Assembly: GCF_028553765.1 (NCBI RefSeq)
Contig: NZ_CP067134.1
Location: 1-64,000, forward strand
Direction of reading: 5' to 3'
DNA from: Paracoccus stylophorae
GTDB taxonomy: Bacteria; Pseudomonadota; Alphaproteobacteria; Rhodobacterales; Rhodobacteraceae
Length of the DNA: 64,000 nucleotides
Positions 45,155-53,668 of the stretch are shown here, in pieces (the first letter of the stretch is position 1; every line of letters starts with the position of its first letter). Position numbers and translations under genes: made by a program. The notes under the pieces are model-generated. The model had not been told where the DNA came from. It saw only the letters and a list, made by a program, of their open reading frames with translations, and did not search any database.

Positions 45155-46735
45155 ATGGCGAATGTCGCGGGAATTCCCGTCTACAAGGAAATCGGTGCGA
45201 CGGCCCGTCCGGCGGCATCGGGCGACCGCACGCAGGTCGCCATCGTCGGCGCCGGACCGGTCGGCCTTGCCATGGCGCTGGACCTGGGCCGGCGCGGCCA
45301 TCAGGTCACGGTGCTGAACCGGCTGGATTTCGTGGCGCATTGTTCCAAGGCGATCTGCTTTTCCAAACGCTCGCTGGATATTCTGGATCGTCTGGGCGTC
45401 TGCGACCGGGCGATGGACAAGGGCGTCGTGTGGAATGTCGGCAAGGTCTTCTGGGGGAAGGGCGATCAGCCGATCTACCGGTTCGACATGCTGCCGGTGA
45501 AGGAGCAGAAGCGGCCCGGCTTCATCAATATCCAGCAATACTATATCGAGGAGTACCTGCTGGACGCGGTGGACGCGCTGCCCAACGTGCAGATCCGCTG
45601 GGCCCACATGGTCGAGGACGTGAGCCCGCGCCGGGACGGCGTGGATCTGACCATCTCGGCCGAGGGATCGCGGTACGATCTGCACGCCGACTGGCTGATC
45701 GCCTGCGACGGGTCGCGCTCGACCGTGCGCGACAGGATGGGCCTCGATTTCGAGGGCCGCGTCTTCGAGGACAATTTCCTGATCGCCGATATCCGGATGA
45801 AGCGCGAGATGCCGTCGGAACGCTGGTTCTGGTTCGATCCGCCCTTCAATCCCGGTCGCTCGGCGCTGCTGCACAAGCAGCCCGACGATGTCTGGCGGCT
45901 GGATTTCCAGCTTGGCTGGAACATCGACCGCGACGCCGCCATCCGCCCCGAGAATGTCGAGCCCTATGTCCGCGCCATGCTGGGCGAGGGGGTCGAGTTC
46001 GAGCGCGAATGGTATTCGGTCTACACGTTCCAGTGCCGGCGCATGGCGCGTTTCGTGCACGGGCGGGTGATCTTTGCCGGCGATTCGGCGCATCTGGTGT
46101 CGCCCTTCGGCGCGCGCGGCTGCAATGGCGGGTTCGCCGATATCGACAATCTGGGCTGGAAGCTGGATCTGGTCCTGCGGGGCGAGGCCGACGAGGACCT
46201 GATCGAGACCTATAACACCGAAGCCATCGCGACGGCGGACGAGAACATCCTGAACTCGACCCGCTCGACCGATTTCCTGACCCCCAAGACGGCGGCCAGC
46301 CAGGCGCTGCGCGATGCGGTGCTGGAACTGGCGCAGGATCACGAATTCGCCCGTCCCTTCGTCAATTCGGGCCGCCTGTCCACCGCCGTCAGCTATGCCG
46401 ACAGCCCGCTGTCCACGCCCGACCGCGACACCTGGGACGAGGGCGTTCCGCCCGGCGCACCGGTTGTGGACGCCCCGCATGAGGGCGGATGGCTGCTGGA
46501 CCGGTTGGGCGACGATTTCGCCCTGCTGGTCACCGACTGGGACGGCACGCCGCCGCCAGGCGTGCGCGTGATCCGGGTCGAGGGTCTGGCCGCGCGCAGG
46601 CTGGGCCTGACCTCGGGTGCCGCCGTGCTGGTGCGGCCGGACCAGTATGTCGCCGCCCGCTGGAAATCCTGCAAGCCGGGCGACATCGCCGATGCGCTTG
46701 CCCGCGCGACGAAGGGGAAACCATGTCTGCACTGA
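45155..46735 (+). CDS. FAD-dependent aromatic hydroxylase (MhpA/MhaA-like)
   Basis: The 526-residue product is a class A flavoprotein monooxygenase that should hydroxylate a phenolic acid with NAD(P)H and oxygen. The FAD-binding GxGxxG is VAIVGAGPVGLAMALDLG near 29-46. The DG motif is ADWLIACDGSRSTVRDRMG near 182-200, and the GD motif VIFAGDSAHLVSPFGARGCN near 306-325. A thioredoxin-like C-terminal domain follows. Together with the small DUF2783 partner, fumarylacetoacetase and maleylacetoacetate isomerase, the context suits 3-hydroxyphenylacetate 6-hydroxylase (MhaA of Pseudomonas putida), which makes homogentisate. The substrate is inferred. GGGAAGGAGG precedes the ATG. Confidence 0.82.
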   Translation: MANVAGIPVYKEIGATARPAASGDRTQVAIVGAGPVGLAMALDLGRRGHQVTVLNRLDFVAHCSKAICFSKRSLDILDRLGVCDRAMDKGVVWNVGKVFWGKGDQPIYRFDMLPVKEQKRPGFINIQQYYIEEYLLDAVDALPNVQIRWAHMVEDVSPRRDGVDLTISAEGSRYDLHADWLIACDGSRSTVRDRMGLDFEGRVFEDNFLIADIRMKREMPSERWFWFDPPFNPGRSALLHKQPDDVWRLDFQLGWNIDRDAAIRPENVEPYVRAMLGEGVEFEREWYSVYTFQCRRMARFVHGRVIFAGDSAHLVSPFGARGCNGGFADIDNLGWKLDLVLRGEADEDLIETYNTEAIATADENILNSTRSTDFLTPKTAASQALRDAVLELAQDHEFARPFVNSGRLSTAVSYADSPLSTPDRDTWDEGVPPGAPVVDAPHEGGWLLDRLGDDFALLVTDWDGTPPPGVRVIRVEGLAARRLGLTSGAAVLVRPDQYVAARWKSCKPGDIADALARATKGKPCLH

Positions 46736-46914
46736 ATCTTGCGCCGAACCTGACCGATCACGACGATCTTTATCAGTCGCTGATCGACATGCATGAGGGT
46801 CTGTCCGAACAGGAAAGCCTGAAACTGTGGTCGCGCCTGACCCTGATTCTGATGAACCATATCGGCGACCGCGCGGTGATCGAACAGGCGATCGAGGCCG
46901 CCCGGCCGCGCTGA
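46723..46914 (+). CDS. DUF2783 small protein, likely partner of the flavin hydroxylase
   Basis: The 63-residue product, opening MSALNLAPNLTDHDDLYQSL, matches the DUF2783 pattern and is predicted helical. Its ATG at 46723, after GAAGGGGAAA, overlaps the hydroxylase gene by 13 bases. In P. putida the 3-hydroxyphenylacetate hydroxylase needs a small coupling protein, MhaB, of similar size. A matching role here is inference from size and position. Confidence 0.75.
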   Translation: MSALNLAPNLTDHDDLYQSLIDMHEGLSEQESLKLWSRLTLILMNHIGDRAVIEQAIEAARPR

Positions 46915-46944
46915 TCCTCTGGCACGAAACGGGGTGACGCGGCG

Positions 46945-46960
46945 GCAACGAAATTGTTGC
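46945..46960. promoter_or_regulatory. Inverted repeat upstream of fumarylacetoacetase gene
   Basis: GCAAC-GAAATT-GTTGC is a perfect 5-bp inverted repeat in the 138-base gap before the fumarylacetoacetase gene. AACGAAA recurs at 46948-46954 and 46967-46973. The locally A/T-rich gap may carry a second promoter of the aromatic operon, possibly bound by the MarR-family regulator encoded at its end. Confidence 0.4.
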
Positions 46961-47052
46961 GTCTGTAACGAAACCTGATAGAGATTGTTGACGCGGGGCG
47001 CGAACATCAGTTTCATCGGGGACGCCGCAAGCATCGTGTCAGAGGAGAGATC

Positions 47053-48270
47053 ATGGCTGGAACCGAACAACAGACGCGCAGCAGGGTCGAGGCCGCGAAC
47101 AGCGCAGACAGCGATTTCCCGATCCAGAACCTGCCCTTCGGCGTGTTTTCGGTCGCCGACGGGGCGCCGCGCTGCGGTGTGGCCATCGGCGACATGATCG
47201 TGGATCTGGCCGAATGCGAGGCCCAGGGCCTGCTGGAGGCGCAGGGCACATTCTCGGCCCCGCATCTGAACGATTTCATCGCCCTTGGCCGCCCGGCATG
47301 GGACCGGACGCGCGCGCGGCTGACCGAGTTGCTGGCCGAGGGCGCGTCCGAGGATGTGCCGCTGGTGCCGATGGCCGATGCCACCATGCATCTGCCGATC
47401 CGCGTGACCGAATACACCGATTTCTATGCCTCGAAAAATCACGCCTTCAATGTCGGCGTGCTGTTCCGCGGCCCCGAAAACGCGCTGCCGCCGCAATGGA
47501 CGCATATGCCCATCGGCTATAACGGCCGCGCGTCGTCGGTCGTGGTGTCGGGAACCGATATCCGCCGCCCGATGGGGCAGGTGAAGGGCGAGAACGGTCC
47601 CGAATGGACCGCCTGCCGGCGTCTGGATCTGGAACTGGAACTGGGCGCCGTCGTCGGTGCCGACAGCCAGATGGGCCAGCGCGTCAGCGTGGACGAGGCC
47701 GAAAAGATGATCTTCGGCTATCTGCTGCTGAACGACTGGTCGGCGCGCGATATTCAGGCGTGGGAATACCAGCCGCTTGGGCCGTTCCAGTCCAAGGCGT
47801 TCGCCACCACCATCAGCCCGTGGATCGTCACGCAGGCCGCCCTTGAACCCTTCCGCAGCGAGGGGGCGCCGCGCGACAACGAATTGCTGCCCTATCTGCG
47901 CGAGGAACGTCCCGGGTTCTACGACATGACGATGGGCTGGACGATGAACGGCCAGCGCATGGGTCAGACCAACTACAACGTGATGTATTATTCCAGCGCC
48001 CAGCAACTGGCCCATCACACCGAAAGCGGCTGCCCGATGCGGGTGGGCGATCTGTTGGGGTCGGGCACGATCTCGGGGCCCGAACCCGGTCAGACGGGCG
48101 CGCTGCTGGAGATGACGCAAAGCGGCAAGTCTCCGGTCGAGGTGAACGGGCAGCAGCGCCAGTTCATCGAGGACGGGGACGAGGTCGCGCTGTACGGTTT
48201 TGCGCAGGGCGACGGATACCGGATCGGCTTCGGCCCCTGCGTCGGCAAGATCCTTCCGGCGCAGGAGTGA
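47053..48270 (+). CDS. fahA: Fumarylacetoacetase
   Basis: The enzyme cleaves fumarylacetoacetate to fumarate and acetoacetate, the last step of homogentisate breakdown. The 405-residue length is that of true fumarylacetoacetase rather than the short fumarylpyruvate hydrolases. Active-site segments are EYTDFYASKNHAFNVGVLFR near 119-138, LDLELELGAVVG, and VGDLLGSGTISGPEPG near 332-347. AGAGGAGA precedes the ATG. The next gene starts 2 bases after the stop. Confidence 0.93.
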   Translation: MAGTEQQTRSRVEAANSADSDFPIQNLPFGVFSVADGAPRCGVAIGDMIVDLAECEAQGLLEAQGTFSAPHLNDFIALGRPAWDRTRARLTELLAEGASEDVPLVPMADATMHLPIRVTEYTDFYASKNHAFNVGVLFRGPENALPPQWTHMPIGYNGRASSVVVSGTDIRRPMGQVKGENGPEWTACRRLDLELELGAVVGADSQMGQRVSVDEAEKMIFGYLLLNDWSARDIQAWEYQPLGPFQSKAFATTISPWIVTQAALEPFRSEGAPRDNELLPYLREERPGFYDMTMGWTMNGQRMGQTNYNVMYYSSAQQLAHHTESGCPMRVGDLLGSGTISGPEPGQTGALLEMTQSGKSPVEVNGQQRQFIEDGDEVALYGFAQGDGYRIGFGPCVGKILPAQE

Positions 48271-48272
48271 CG

Positions 48273-48941
48273 ATGGCCGCGGTCGTTCTGCACGATTACT
48301 GGCGCTCTTCCGCCTCATACCGGGTGCGGATCGCGCTGGCGCTGAAGGGCATCGACCATGACCGCGTGACCGTCGATCTGGTCGGCGGCGGGCAGCGCAG
48401 CCCCGATCATCTTGCGCGCAATCCGCAAGGGCTGGTCCCGGTGCTGGAAATCGACGGCCTGGTGCTGACGCAATCGCTGGCCATCCTTGAATATCTGGAC
48501 GAAACGCGCCCGGAACCGCCGCTGCTGCCCGCCGATCCGGCCGCGCGCACCCATGTCCGCGCCATCGCGTTGGCGGTGGCGTGCGACATACATCCGGTCT
48601 CGAACCTGGGCGTTCTGGCGCGGGTCGAGGCGCTGGGCGGCCCCGAGGCGCGGGCGGCGTGGAACCGCGACAACATCGCGCGCGGCTTGGCCGCGATCGA
48701 CACGATGCTGGATCATCCCGGCTTCACCGGCAGGTTCTGTCACGGCGATACGCCGACACTGGCCGACTGCACCCTTGTTCCGCAGCTTTACAACGCGACG
48801 CGCTGGCAGGTGCCGTTCGACCATCTGCACCGCATCACAGCCGTCGCGAACAGCTGCGACGATGTCGCCGCGTTCAGGGCGGCGCATCCGGATCACACGA
48901 ACCCTTCGCGGGAGGCGAAGGTCACAACGGGAGAGACTTGA
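48273..48941 (+). CDS. maiA: Maleylacetoacetate isomerase (zeta-class glutathione transferase)
   Basis: The enzyme isomerises maleylacetoacetate to fumarylacetoacetate with glutathione. The 222-residue product has the zeta-class thioredoxin fold opening YWRSSASYRVRIALALKGID near 10-29 and the NPQGLVPVLEIDG segment. The usual SSCxWRVRIAL motif reads SSASYRVRIAL, so the active-site region Cys is Ala; the Ser residues remain. ATG 48273 after GCAGGAG is chosen over GTG 48267. The stop overlaps the TRAP binding-protein ATG by one base. Confidence 0.9.
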   Translation: MAAVVLHDYWRSSASYRVRIALALKGIDHDRVTVDLVGGGQRSPDHLARNPQGLVPVLEIDGLVLTQSLAILEYLDETRPEPPLLPADPAARTHVRAIALAVACDIHPVSNLGVLARVEALGGPEARAAWNRDNIARGLAAIDTMLDHPGFTGRFCHGDTPTLADCTLVPQLYNATRWQVPFDHLHRITAVANSCDDVAAFRAAHPDHTNPSREAKVTTGET

Positions 48942-49945
48942 TGAAATCGCTGAAACTTGCCCTCGCCGGCCTGCTGCTGAGCGCCACGCCCCTGATGGCG
49001 CAGGAACTGATCATGTCGTCGTGGCTGCCGCCCAAGCATCCGATCGTCGTCAACGCCTTCGAACCCTGGGCCGAAGAGGTCGAGGCCGCGACCGACGGGC
49101 GCGTGACCGTGCGCATCATGGGCAAGCCGCTTGGCAGCCCGCCGGCGCATTTCGACATGGCCCGCGACGGCATCGCCGACATCACCTATGGGCTGCATTC
49201 CTTTACCGAGGACGACCGCTTCAGCCGCGCCGCGCTGGGCCAGTTCAGCTTTCTGGGCGACGACGCGATCGAGAATTCGAAAGCCTACTGGTCGATCTAT
49301 GGCGGCGATCTGGACGCGGCCGAAGAACATGCCGGCACCCATCTTCTGGGCCTGTTCATGCACGGCCCCGGATTGCTGCACAACAATGTCCGCAAGATCG
49401 AAACGCCCGCCGACATGCAGGGGCTGAAGATCCGGGTGCCGGGCGGCTATGTCGCCGATCTGCTCTCGGCCCTGGGTGCCACGCCGCTGTTCATGTCCTC
49501 GCCCGAGGTCTACGAGAAACTGTCGCGCGGCGTGATCGACGGCGTGGCCTTTACCTATGAGGCGATGACTGCGTTCAACCTGGTCGATCACATCAAGTAT
49601 TCGATGGCGGTGCCGGGCGGCATCTATAACACGACCTGGTTCTTCGTCATCAACGAGGATCGGTGGAACTCGCTGTCCGAGGAAGACCGCGCGGCCATCG
49701 ACGCCATTTCGGGCGAGGCGTTCGCCGAACGCGTGGGTCAGGCGTGGAACGATGCCGACGACACGGCCAAGGAGGAGATTGGCGACAAGGTCGATTTCTA
49801 TCAGGCCAGCCCCGAGGTCGTGTCGGCCCTGCACTCCGAGGCCACGCGGCTGGAACAGGCATGGTCCGACAGCCTGGGCGACGGTTACGACGGCACCGCC
49901 GCGCTGGCCAAATTTCGCGACGTGACCGGAGTGTCGGTGGAATGA
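48941..49945 (+). CDS. TRAP transporter substrate-binding protein DctP family
   Basis: The 334-residue periplasmic protein has a signal peptide (about 1-20, ending ATPLMAQ) and a DctP domain with ETPADMQGLKIRVPGGYVAD and DGVAFTYEAMTAFNLVDHIK. It delivers the ligand to the DctQ/DctM pair. The ATG overlaps the isomerase stop by one base (TGATG), tying uptake to the aromatic pathway genes. The ligand is probably the aromatic acid used by the hydroxylase, by inference. Confidence 0.92.
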   Translation: MKSLKLALAGLLLSATPLMAQELIMSSWLPPKHPIVVNAFEPWAEEVEAATDGRVTVRIMGKPLGSPPAHFDMARDGIADITYGLHSFTEDDRFSRAALGQFSFLGDDAIENSKAYWSIYGGDLDAAEEHAGTHLLGLFMHGPGLLHNNVRKIETPADMQGLKIRVPGGYVADLLSALGATPLFMSSPEVYEKLSRGVIDGVAFTYEAMTAFNLVDHIKYSMAVPGGIYNTTWFFVINEDRWNSLSEEDRAAIDAISGEAFAERVGQAWNDADDTAKEEIGDKVDFYQASPEVVSALHSEATRLEQAWSDSLGDGYDGTAALAKFRDVTGVSVE

Positions 49946-50457
49946 CTCGGACGGGTGATCGGCCCGAAGATCTGGCCCCGGACATGATTCCGGGCCGGAC
50001 GCCCCACCGGCACGCGGTCTGGTATCGGGTGCTGGCGGGCGCGGCGGCCTTGCTGATCGTGCTGCTGGTCGCCGTCACCTGCGTCGATGTGGTCGGCCGG
50101 TATCTGTTCAACCGACCCTTCGGCGGCGCCTATGAGCTGACCCAGATCCTGCTGGCCGCGCTGGTCTTTGCGGCGCTGCCGCTGACCAGCGCCGATGGCG
50201 GCCATGTCGAGGTCGATCTGGCGCTGCATCTGCTGCCCGTCGGGGCGCAGCGCGCACTGGGCCGGATGGCGGCATTCGTGTCGGCGGCGGTTCTGGCCTA
50301 TTTCGCCTATCGTCTGGTGCTGATCGGGATCGATCAGTTTCACGAAGGCACGCGCAGCGCCTCGCTGGACATTCCGATGGCCCCGCTGGCCTTCCTTGCC
50401 GCCGCAAGCTGCGTCGCGTCGGCCATCGCTATGATCCTGCGTCCGGAGACAGCATGA
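49942..50457 (+). CDS. TRAP transporter small permease DctQ family
   Basis: The 171-residue product has four membrane helices, starting AAALLIVLLVAVTCVDVVGR near 34-53, and the family segment VGRYLFNRPFGGAYELTQ. The ATG overlaps the DctP stop (ATGA), and its own stop overlaps the DctM start (ATGA). Confidence 0.9.
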   Translation: MTRTGDRPEDLAPDMIPGRTPHRHAVWYRVLAGAAALLIVLLVAVTCVDVVGRYLFNRPFGGAYELTQILLAALVFAALPLTSADGGHVEVDLALHLLPVGAQRALGRMAAFVSAAVLAYFAYRLVLIGIDQFHEGTRSASLDIPMAPLAFLAAASCVASAIAMILRPETA

Positions 50458-51764
50458 CCATTTCCCTGATCGCCTTGGCCATCCTGCTGGTGATGGTGTT
50501 TGCACGTATCCCCATCGCCTTCGCCATGGCCATCGTGGGCGGCGTGGGATTCGCGCTGCTGCGCGGCTGGAGTCCGGCGGGCGCCATGGTCGGCAACGCG
50601 GTTTTCGAGACTGGCCTGAATTATTCTCTGTCGGTGGTGCCGCTGTTCATCTTCATGGGCAACGTGCTGGCCGGATCGGGCATCGCGCAGGGGCTGTTTT
50701 CGGCCGCCGACCGGGTCTTCGGCCGGATGCGCGGCGGGCTGGCGATGGCGACCGTGCTGTCCTGCGGCGGCTTCTCGGCCGTGTGCGGATCGTCGCTGGC
50801 CACCGCCGCGACCATGTCCAAGGTCACGATGCCGTCGATGCGGCGCTTCGGCTATTCCGACAGTCTTGCCACCGGGGCCATCGCGGCGGGCGGGACGCTG
50901 GGCATCCTGATCCCGCCCTCGGTCGTGCTGATCATCTTCGGCCTGCTGACCGAGGCCGATATCGGCAAGCTGTTTCTGGCCGGCATCATCCCCGGCATCG
51001 TCGGCATCATCGGCTATCTTCTGGCGGTGATGGTCGCCGTGCGCATGAACCCGGCGCTGGCCCCGCAAGTGTCCGAGGTCCGGCCGATGAACACGCGCGA
51101 CGCGGTCAGCGTGGCGGCGGTGCTGGGGCTGTTCGTCTTCATCATGGCCGGCATCTATGGCGGCTTCTTCACCCCCATCGAGGCCGCCGGCATGGGCGCC
51201 GCCGCCGCGCTGCTGATCGCCTTCGCGACCGGCGGCATGACCCGCGCCGCGCTGTGGACCGCGTTTCTGGACAGCGCCACCGCATCGGCGATGATCTTCG
51301 CCATCATCATCGGCGCCGAAATCTTCAGCAATTTCGTGTCCTTTGCCGGCCTGCCCGACGCGCTGAGTTCACAGGTTGAGGATATGGGCCTGTCGCCCTG
51401 GGTGGTGCTGCTGCTGATCGTGGTGATCTACATGGTGCTGGGCTGCTTTCTGGAAAGCCTGTCGATGATCCTGCTGACGGTGCCGGTCTTCTATCCGCTG
51501 GTGTCGGATCTGGATTTCGGGCTGGCGGTGTTGCAGGACCCCGACGCGGTGCTGATCTGGTTCGCCATCATCGTCGTCGTCGTGACCGAGATCAGCCTGA
51601 TCACCCCGCCCATCGGAATGAACGTGTTCGTGCTGCGGTCGGTGTTGCCCGACGTGTCCCTGGGCACGATCTTTCGCGGCGTCTATGTGTTCTGGGTCGC
51701 CGATCTGATCCGGCTGGCGCTGATCATCGCCGTGCCGATCCTGTCGCTGTATCTGGCGACGTGA
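50454..51764 (+). CDS. TRAP transporter large permease DctM family
   Basis: The 436-residue inner-membrane protein forms the sodium-driven transport path. It has about twelve hydrophobic segments, the conserved VVPLFIFMGNVLAGSGIAQG near 61-80, and GGTLGILIPPSVVLIIFGL near 145-163, a typical DctM motif. ITPPIGMNVFVLRSVLPDV near the C-terminus is also diagnostic. It completes the TRAP system. Confidence 0.93.
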   Translation: MTISLIALAILLVMVFARIPIAFAMAIVGGVGFALLRGWSPAGAMVGNAVFETGLNYSLSVVPLFIFMGNVLAGSGIAQGLFSAADRVFGRMRGGLAMATVLSCGGFSAVCGSSLATAATMSKVTMPSMRRFGYSDSLATGAIAAGGTLGILIPPSVVLIIFGLLTEADIGKLFLAGIIPGIVGIIGYLLAVMVAVRMNPALAPQVSEVRPMNTRDAVSVAAVLGLFVFIMAGIYGGFFTPIEAAGMGAAAALLIAFATGGMTRAALWTAFLDSATASAMIFAIIIGAEIFSNFVSFAGLPDALSSQVEDMGLSPWVVLLLIVVIYMVLGCFLESLSMILLTVPVFYPLVSDLDFGLAVLQDPDAVLIWFAIIVVVVTEISLITPPIGMNVFVLRSVLPDVSLGTIFRGVYVFWVADLIRLALIIAVPILSLYLAT

Positions 51765-51813
51765 CCCCGCGCCTGTCCGCCGCTGCGCCGGAAGAAACGA
51801 GCAGGTGATGCCG

Positions 51814-52293
51814 ATGGAAAGCTTCTTTCCCTATCGTCTGGCGGTCGTGGCCGAGGCGTTCTCGCGCCAGCTTGTCGCGGTCTACGGCCGCCAGCACGGC
51901 TTCAGCCGAGAGGAATGGCGGCTGCTGTTCCTGCTGGAAGATGCCGGCGCGCTGGATTCGCTGCAACTGGCGCGGCGCACCTCGCTGGACAAGGTGCAGG
52001 TCAGCCGGGCGGCCGCACGGCTGGAACGCAAGGGATTGATCACTCGCGACGTGCTGGAAGCGGACCGGCGGCTGCGCAACTATCGGATCACCAATGACGG
52101 GCGCGCGGCGTTTTCCCGCGCCTTCGGGGCAGTCGAGGCGCGGGCGCGGCGGATTCTGGATGCGATGCCCCCGGACGATCTGGCTGCGCTGAAACAGGGG
52201 ATCGCCGCGCTGGATCGTGCCATCGTCGGCGCGACGGGCAAGGACGAGGCCACCGGCTTTCCCCGCCTGCCCGACCCGGACGCGCCGCGATAG
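51814..52293 (+). CDS. MarR-family transcriptional regulator
   Basis: The 159-residue product has the MarR winged helix-turn-helix: FSREEWRLLFLLEDAGALDS, LARRTSLDKVQVSRAAARLE near 54-73 and the wing DVLEADRRLRNYRITNDG. ATG 51814 follows AGGTGA at 6 bases; ATG 51808 or GTG 51805 are alternatives. It ends the aromatic operon, and MarR proteins commonly sense aromatic acids, so it is a likely regulator of it. Confidence 0.88.
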   Translation: MESFFPYRLAVVAEAFSRQLVAVYGRQHGFSREEWRLLFLLEDAGALDSLQLARRTSLDKVQVSRAAARLERKGLITRDVLEADRRLRNYRITNDGRAAFSRAFGAVEARARRILDAMPPDDLAALKQGIAALDRAIVGATGKDEATGFPRLPDPDAPR

Positions 52294-52308
52294 GCGCGGC
52301 GCGCGCCT

Positions 52309-52896
52309 TCAGGCCCGGTAACGCCGCAGCTTGAAGGCAAACATCACGGTCAGGATGCCAAAGACCAGGCTGCCCAGGCTGATCAGCCAAATGATCGACA
52401 AAATCCCGCTGACCGGCTGAAAGATCAGCGCCAGACCGAACAGCAGCAGCAGAACCCCGCTGAGGCCAAGCAGCCATTCATCCGTGATCTCGTGCCGCAG
52501 ACGGATCGCGCCGACGATCTGCGCGATCCCGGCCACGATGGCCCAGAACGCGATCACGACCAGCAGCGCGATGGCCGCAACGCCGGGCGAGGTGAAGGCG
52601 ATGATCCCCGCCACGATGCCCAGCACGCCCAGCAACGCCAGCCACCAGCGATTGCCGCGCGTCCCCTGCTGTCCCGCGAACGCCGCCCACAGCGCCATGA
52701 TCCCGTCCGCGACGGCATAGGCGCCCCACAACAGCGTCAGCACCAGCACCGTCAGCGCCGGCCACATGAAGGCCAGAATGCCGAAAACGATCGCCAGGAT
52801 TCCCCGCATCAGGAACAGCCACCAATGTTCCGCCAACGTCCGGACCAGTCCGGATTCCAGCCCCGGCGCCTGTGCCGTCATGCGATTGTCGCTCAT
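52309..52896 (-). CDS. HdeD family membrane protein (DUF308)
   Basis: The 195-residue product has six membrane helices in three pairs and the repeated hydrophobic units of HdeD proteins, such as LMRGILAIVFGILAFMWPAL near 29-48 and LLALLGVLGIVAGIIAFTSP-like segments. HdeD in Escherichia coli is linked to acid resistance at high cell density; a stress role here is inference. CAGGAGCG precedes the ATG. Confidence 0.85.
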   Translation of the reverse strand: MSDNRMTAQAPGLESGLVRTLAEHWWLFLMRGILAIVFGILAFMWPALTVLVLTLLWGAYAVADGIMALWAAFAGQQGTRGNRWWLALLGVLGIVAGIIAFTSPGVAAIALLVVIAFWAIVAGIAQIVGAIRLRHEITDEWLLGLSGVLLLLFGLALIFQPVSGILSIIWLISLGSLVFGILTVMFAFKLRRYRA

Positions 52897-52966
52897 CCCG
52901 CGCTCCTGTGAAAAACGGCGCGCGAAGGTCTTCGCACGCAGGGTTTGGCAAAAATGACGACCGCGA

Positions 52967-53191
52967 TCAGTCCTTGCGCTGCCGGGCGGTCGCGGCGTCC
53001 ACCTTCAGATAGACGCGGTTGTCTTCCACCCGGTCCACATGGCTGAGGTCGATGTAATGGTGCTGGTCGTCCGAGGCATCCGATTTGGTCAGCTTGATGC
53101 GGTCGCCCTCGATCCCGTCGACGGTGCCGACATGCTGCCCGTCGCTGCCGGACACTTCCATATGTTCCTTGATCTGGTCTGCCGTGGCCAT
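52967..53191 (-). CDS. DUF2171 domain protein
   Basis: The 74-residue acidic protein, opening MATADQIKEHMEVSGSDGQ and containing HVGTVDGIEGDRIKLTKSDA, has the short beta-sandwich pattern of DUF2171 (PRC-barrel-like) proteins. Function is unknown. It lies beside HdeD and other small stress-type genes in the same direction. GGAGA precedes the ATG. Confidence 0.8.
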   Translation of the reverse strand: MATADQIKEHMEVSGSDGQHVGTVDGIEGDRIKLTKSDASDDQHHYIDLSHVDRVEDNRVYLKVDAATARQRKD

Positions 53192-53286
53192 GGGCCTGTC
53201 TCCTGTGCATGGGTGCGCGGGATAACGTGCCTGCCCGAGTTCGGTTCCCAGGCCCCCGCCCGCGCGTCATGCCGGCCGCGACTGCC

Positions 53287-53502
53287 TCAGCTTGCGGAAT
53301 TGCGGTCCAGCGACATCAGCGCCTTCTTGATCTGTCTCAGGAATTCGGAGCTGTCGTTGCCCGTCATGCCCTCTTCGGTGGCGCGGATATAGGCCCGCTT
53401 GTCGTCGCGCCATTGTTCCAGCATCTCGATCTTTCTGTCATCGCTGAGACTGTCGTCCTTCAACAGATCGTCGGGCGTTTCGTATTTTCCCAGATATGCC
53501 AA
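53287..53502 (-). CDS. Unknown small acidic protein
   Basis: I do not recognise this 71-residue, probably helical protein (start AYLGKYETPDDLLKDDSLSD after the first residue). The TTG at 53502 is chosen because AGGAGGA lies at a normal distance. The open frame upstream covers the ureA promoter region and is not coding. It contains RKIEMLEQWRDDKRAYIRAT. It is divergent from ureA across 166 bases. Confidence 0.65.
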   Translation of the reverse strand: MAYLGKYETPDDLLKDDSLSDDRKIEMLEQWRDDKRAYIRATEEGMTGNDSSEFLRQIKKALMSLDRNSAS

Positions 53503-53668
53503 GATCGTCCTCCTGTAATGATGTCCCGGAAAGCCGGACCGGGCGATGGCCGGATCGCGTCTGTCCTGCCATCGCGCGACGCCCGGATCGCCCTGCGGAT
53601 CAGATAGTGGCATCGCGTCCGCGGTTTGACAACATGGCCGGACCGACGCCAATTCCGGAGGGTCAGGA

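Noticed and set aside
47053..48270. A fumarylpyruvate hydrolase, implying a gentisate pathway
   Set aside because: The 405-residue length and the VGDLLGSGTISGPEPG motif fit fumarylacetoacetase better than the shorter fumarylpyruvate enzymes.
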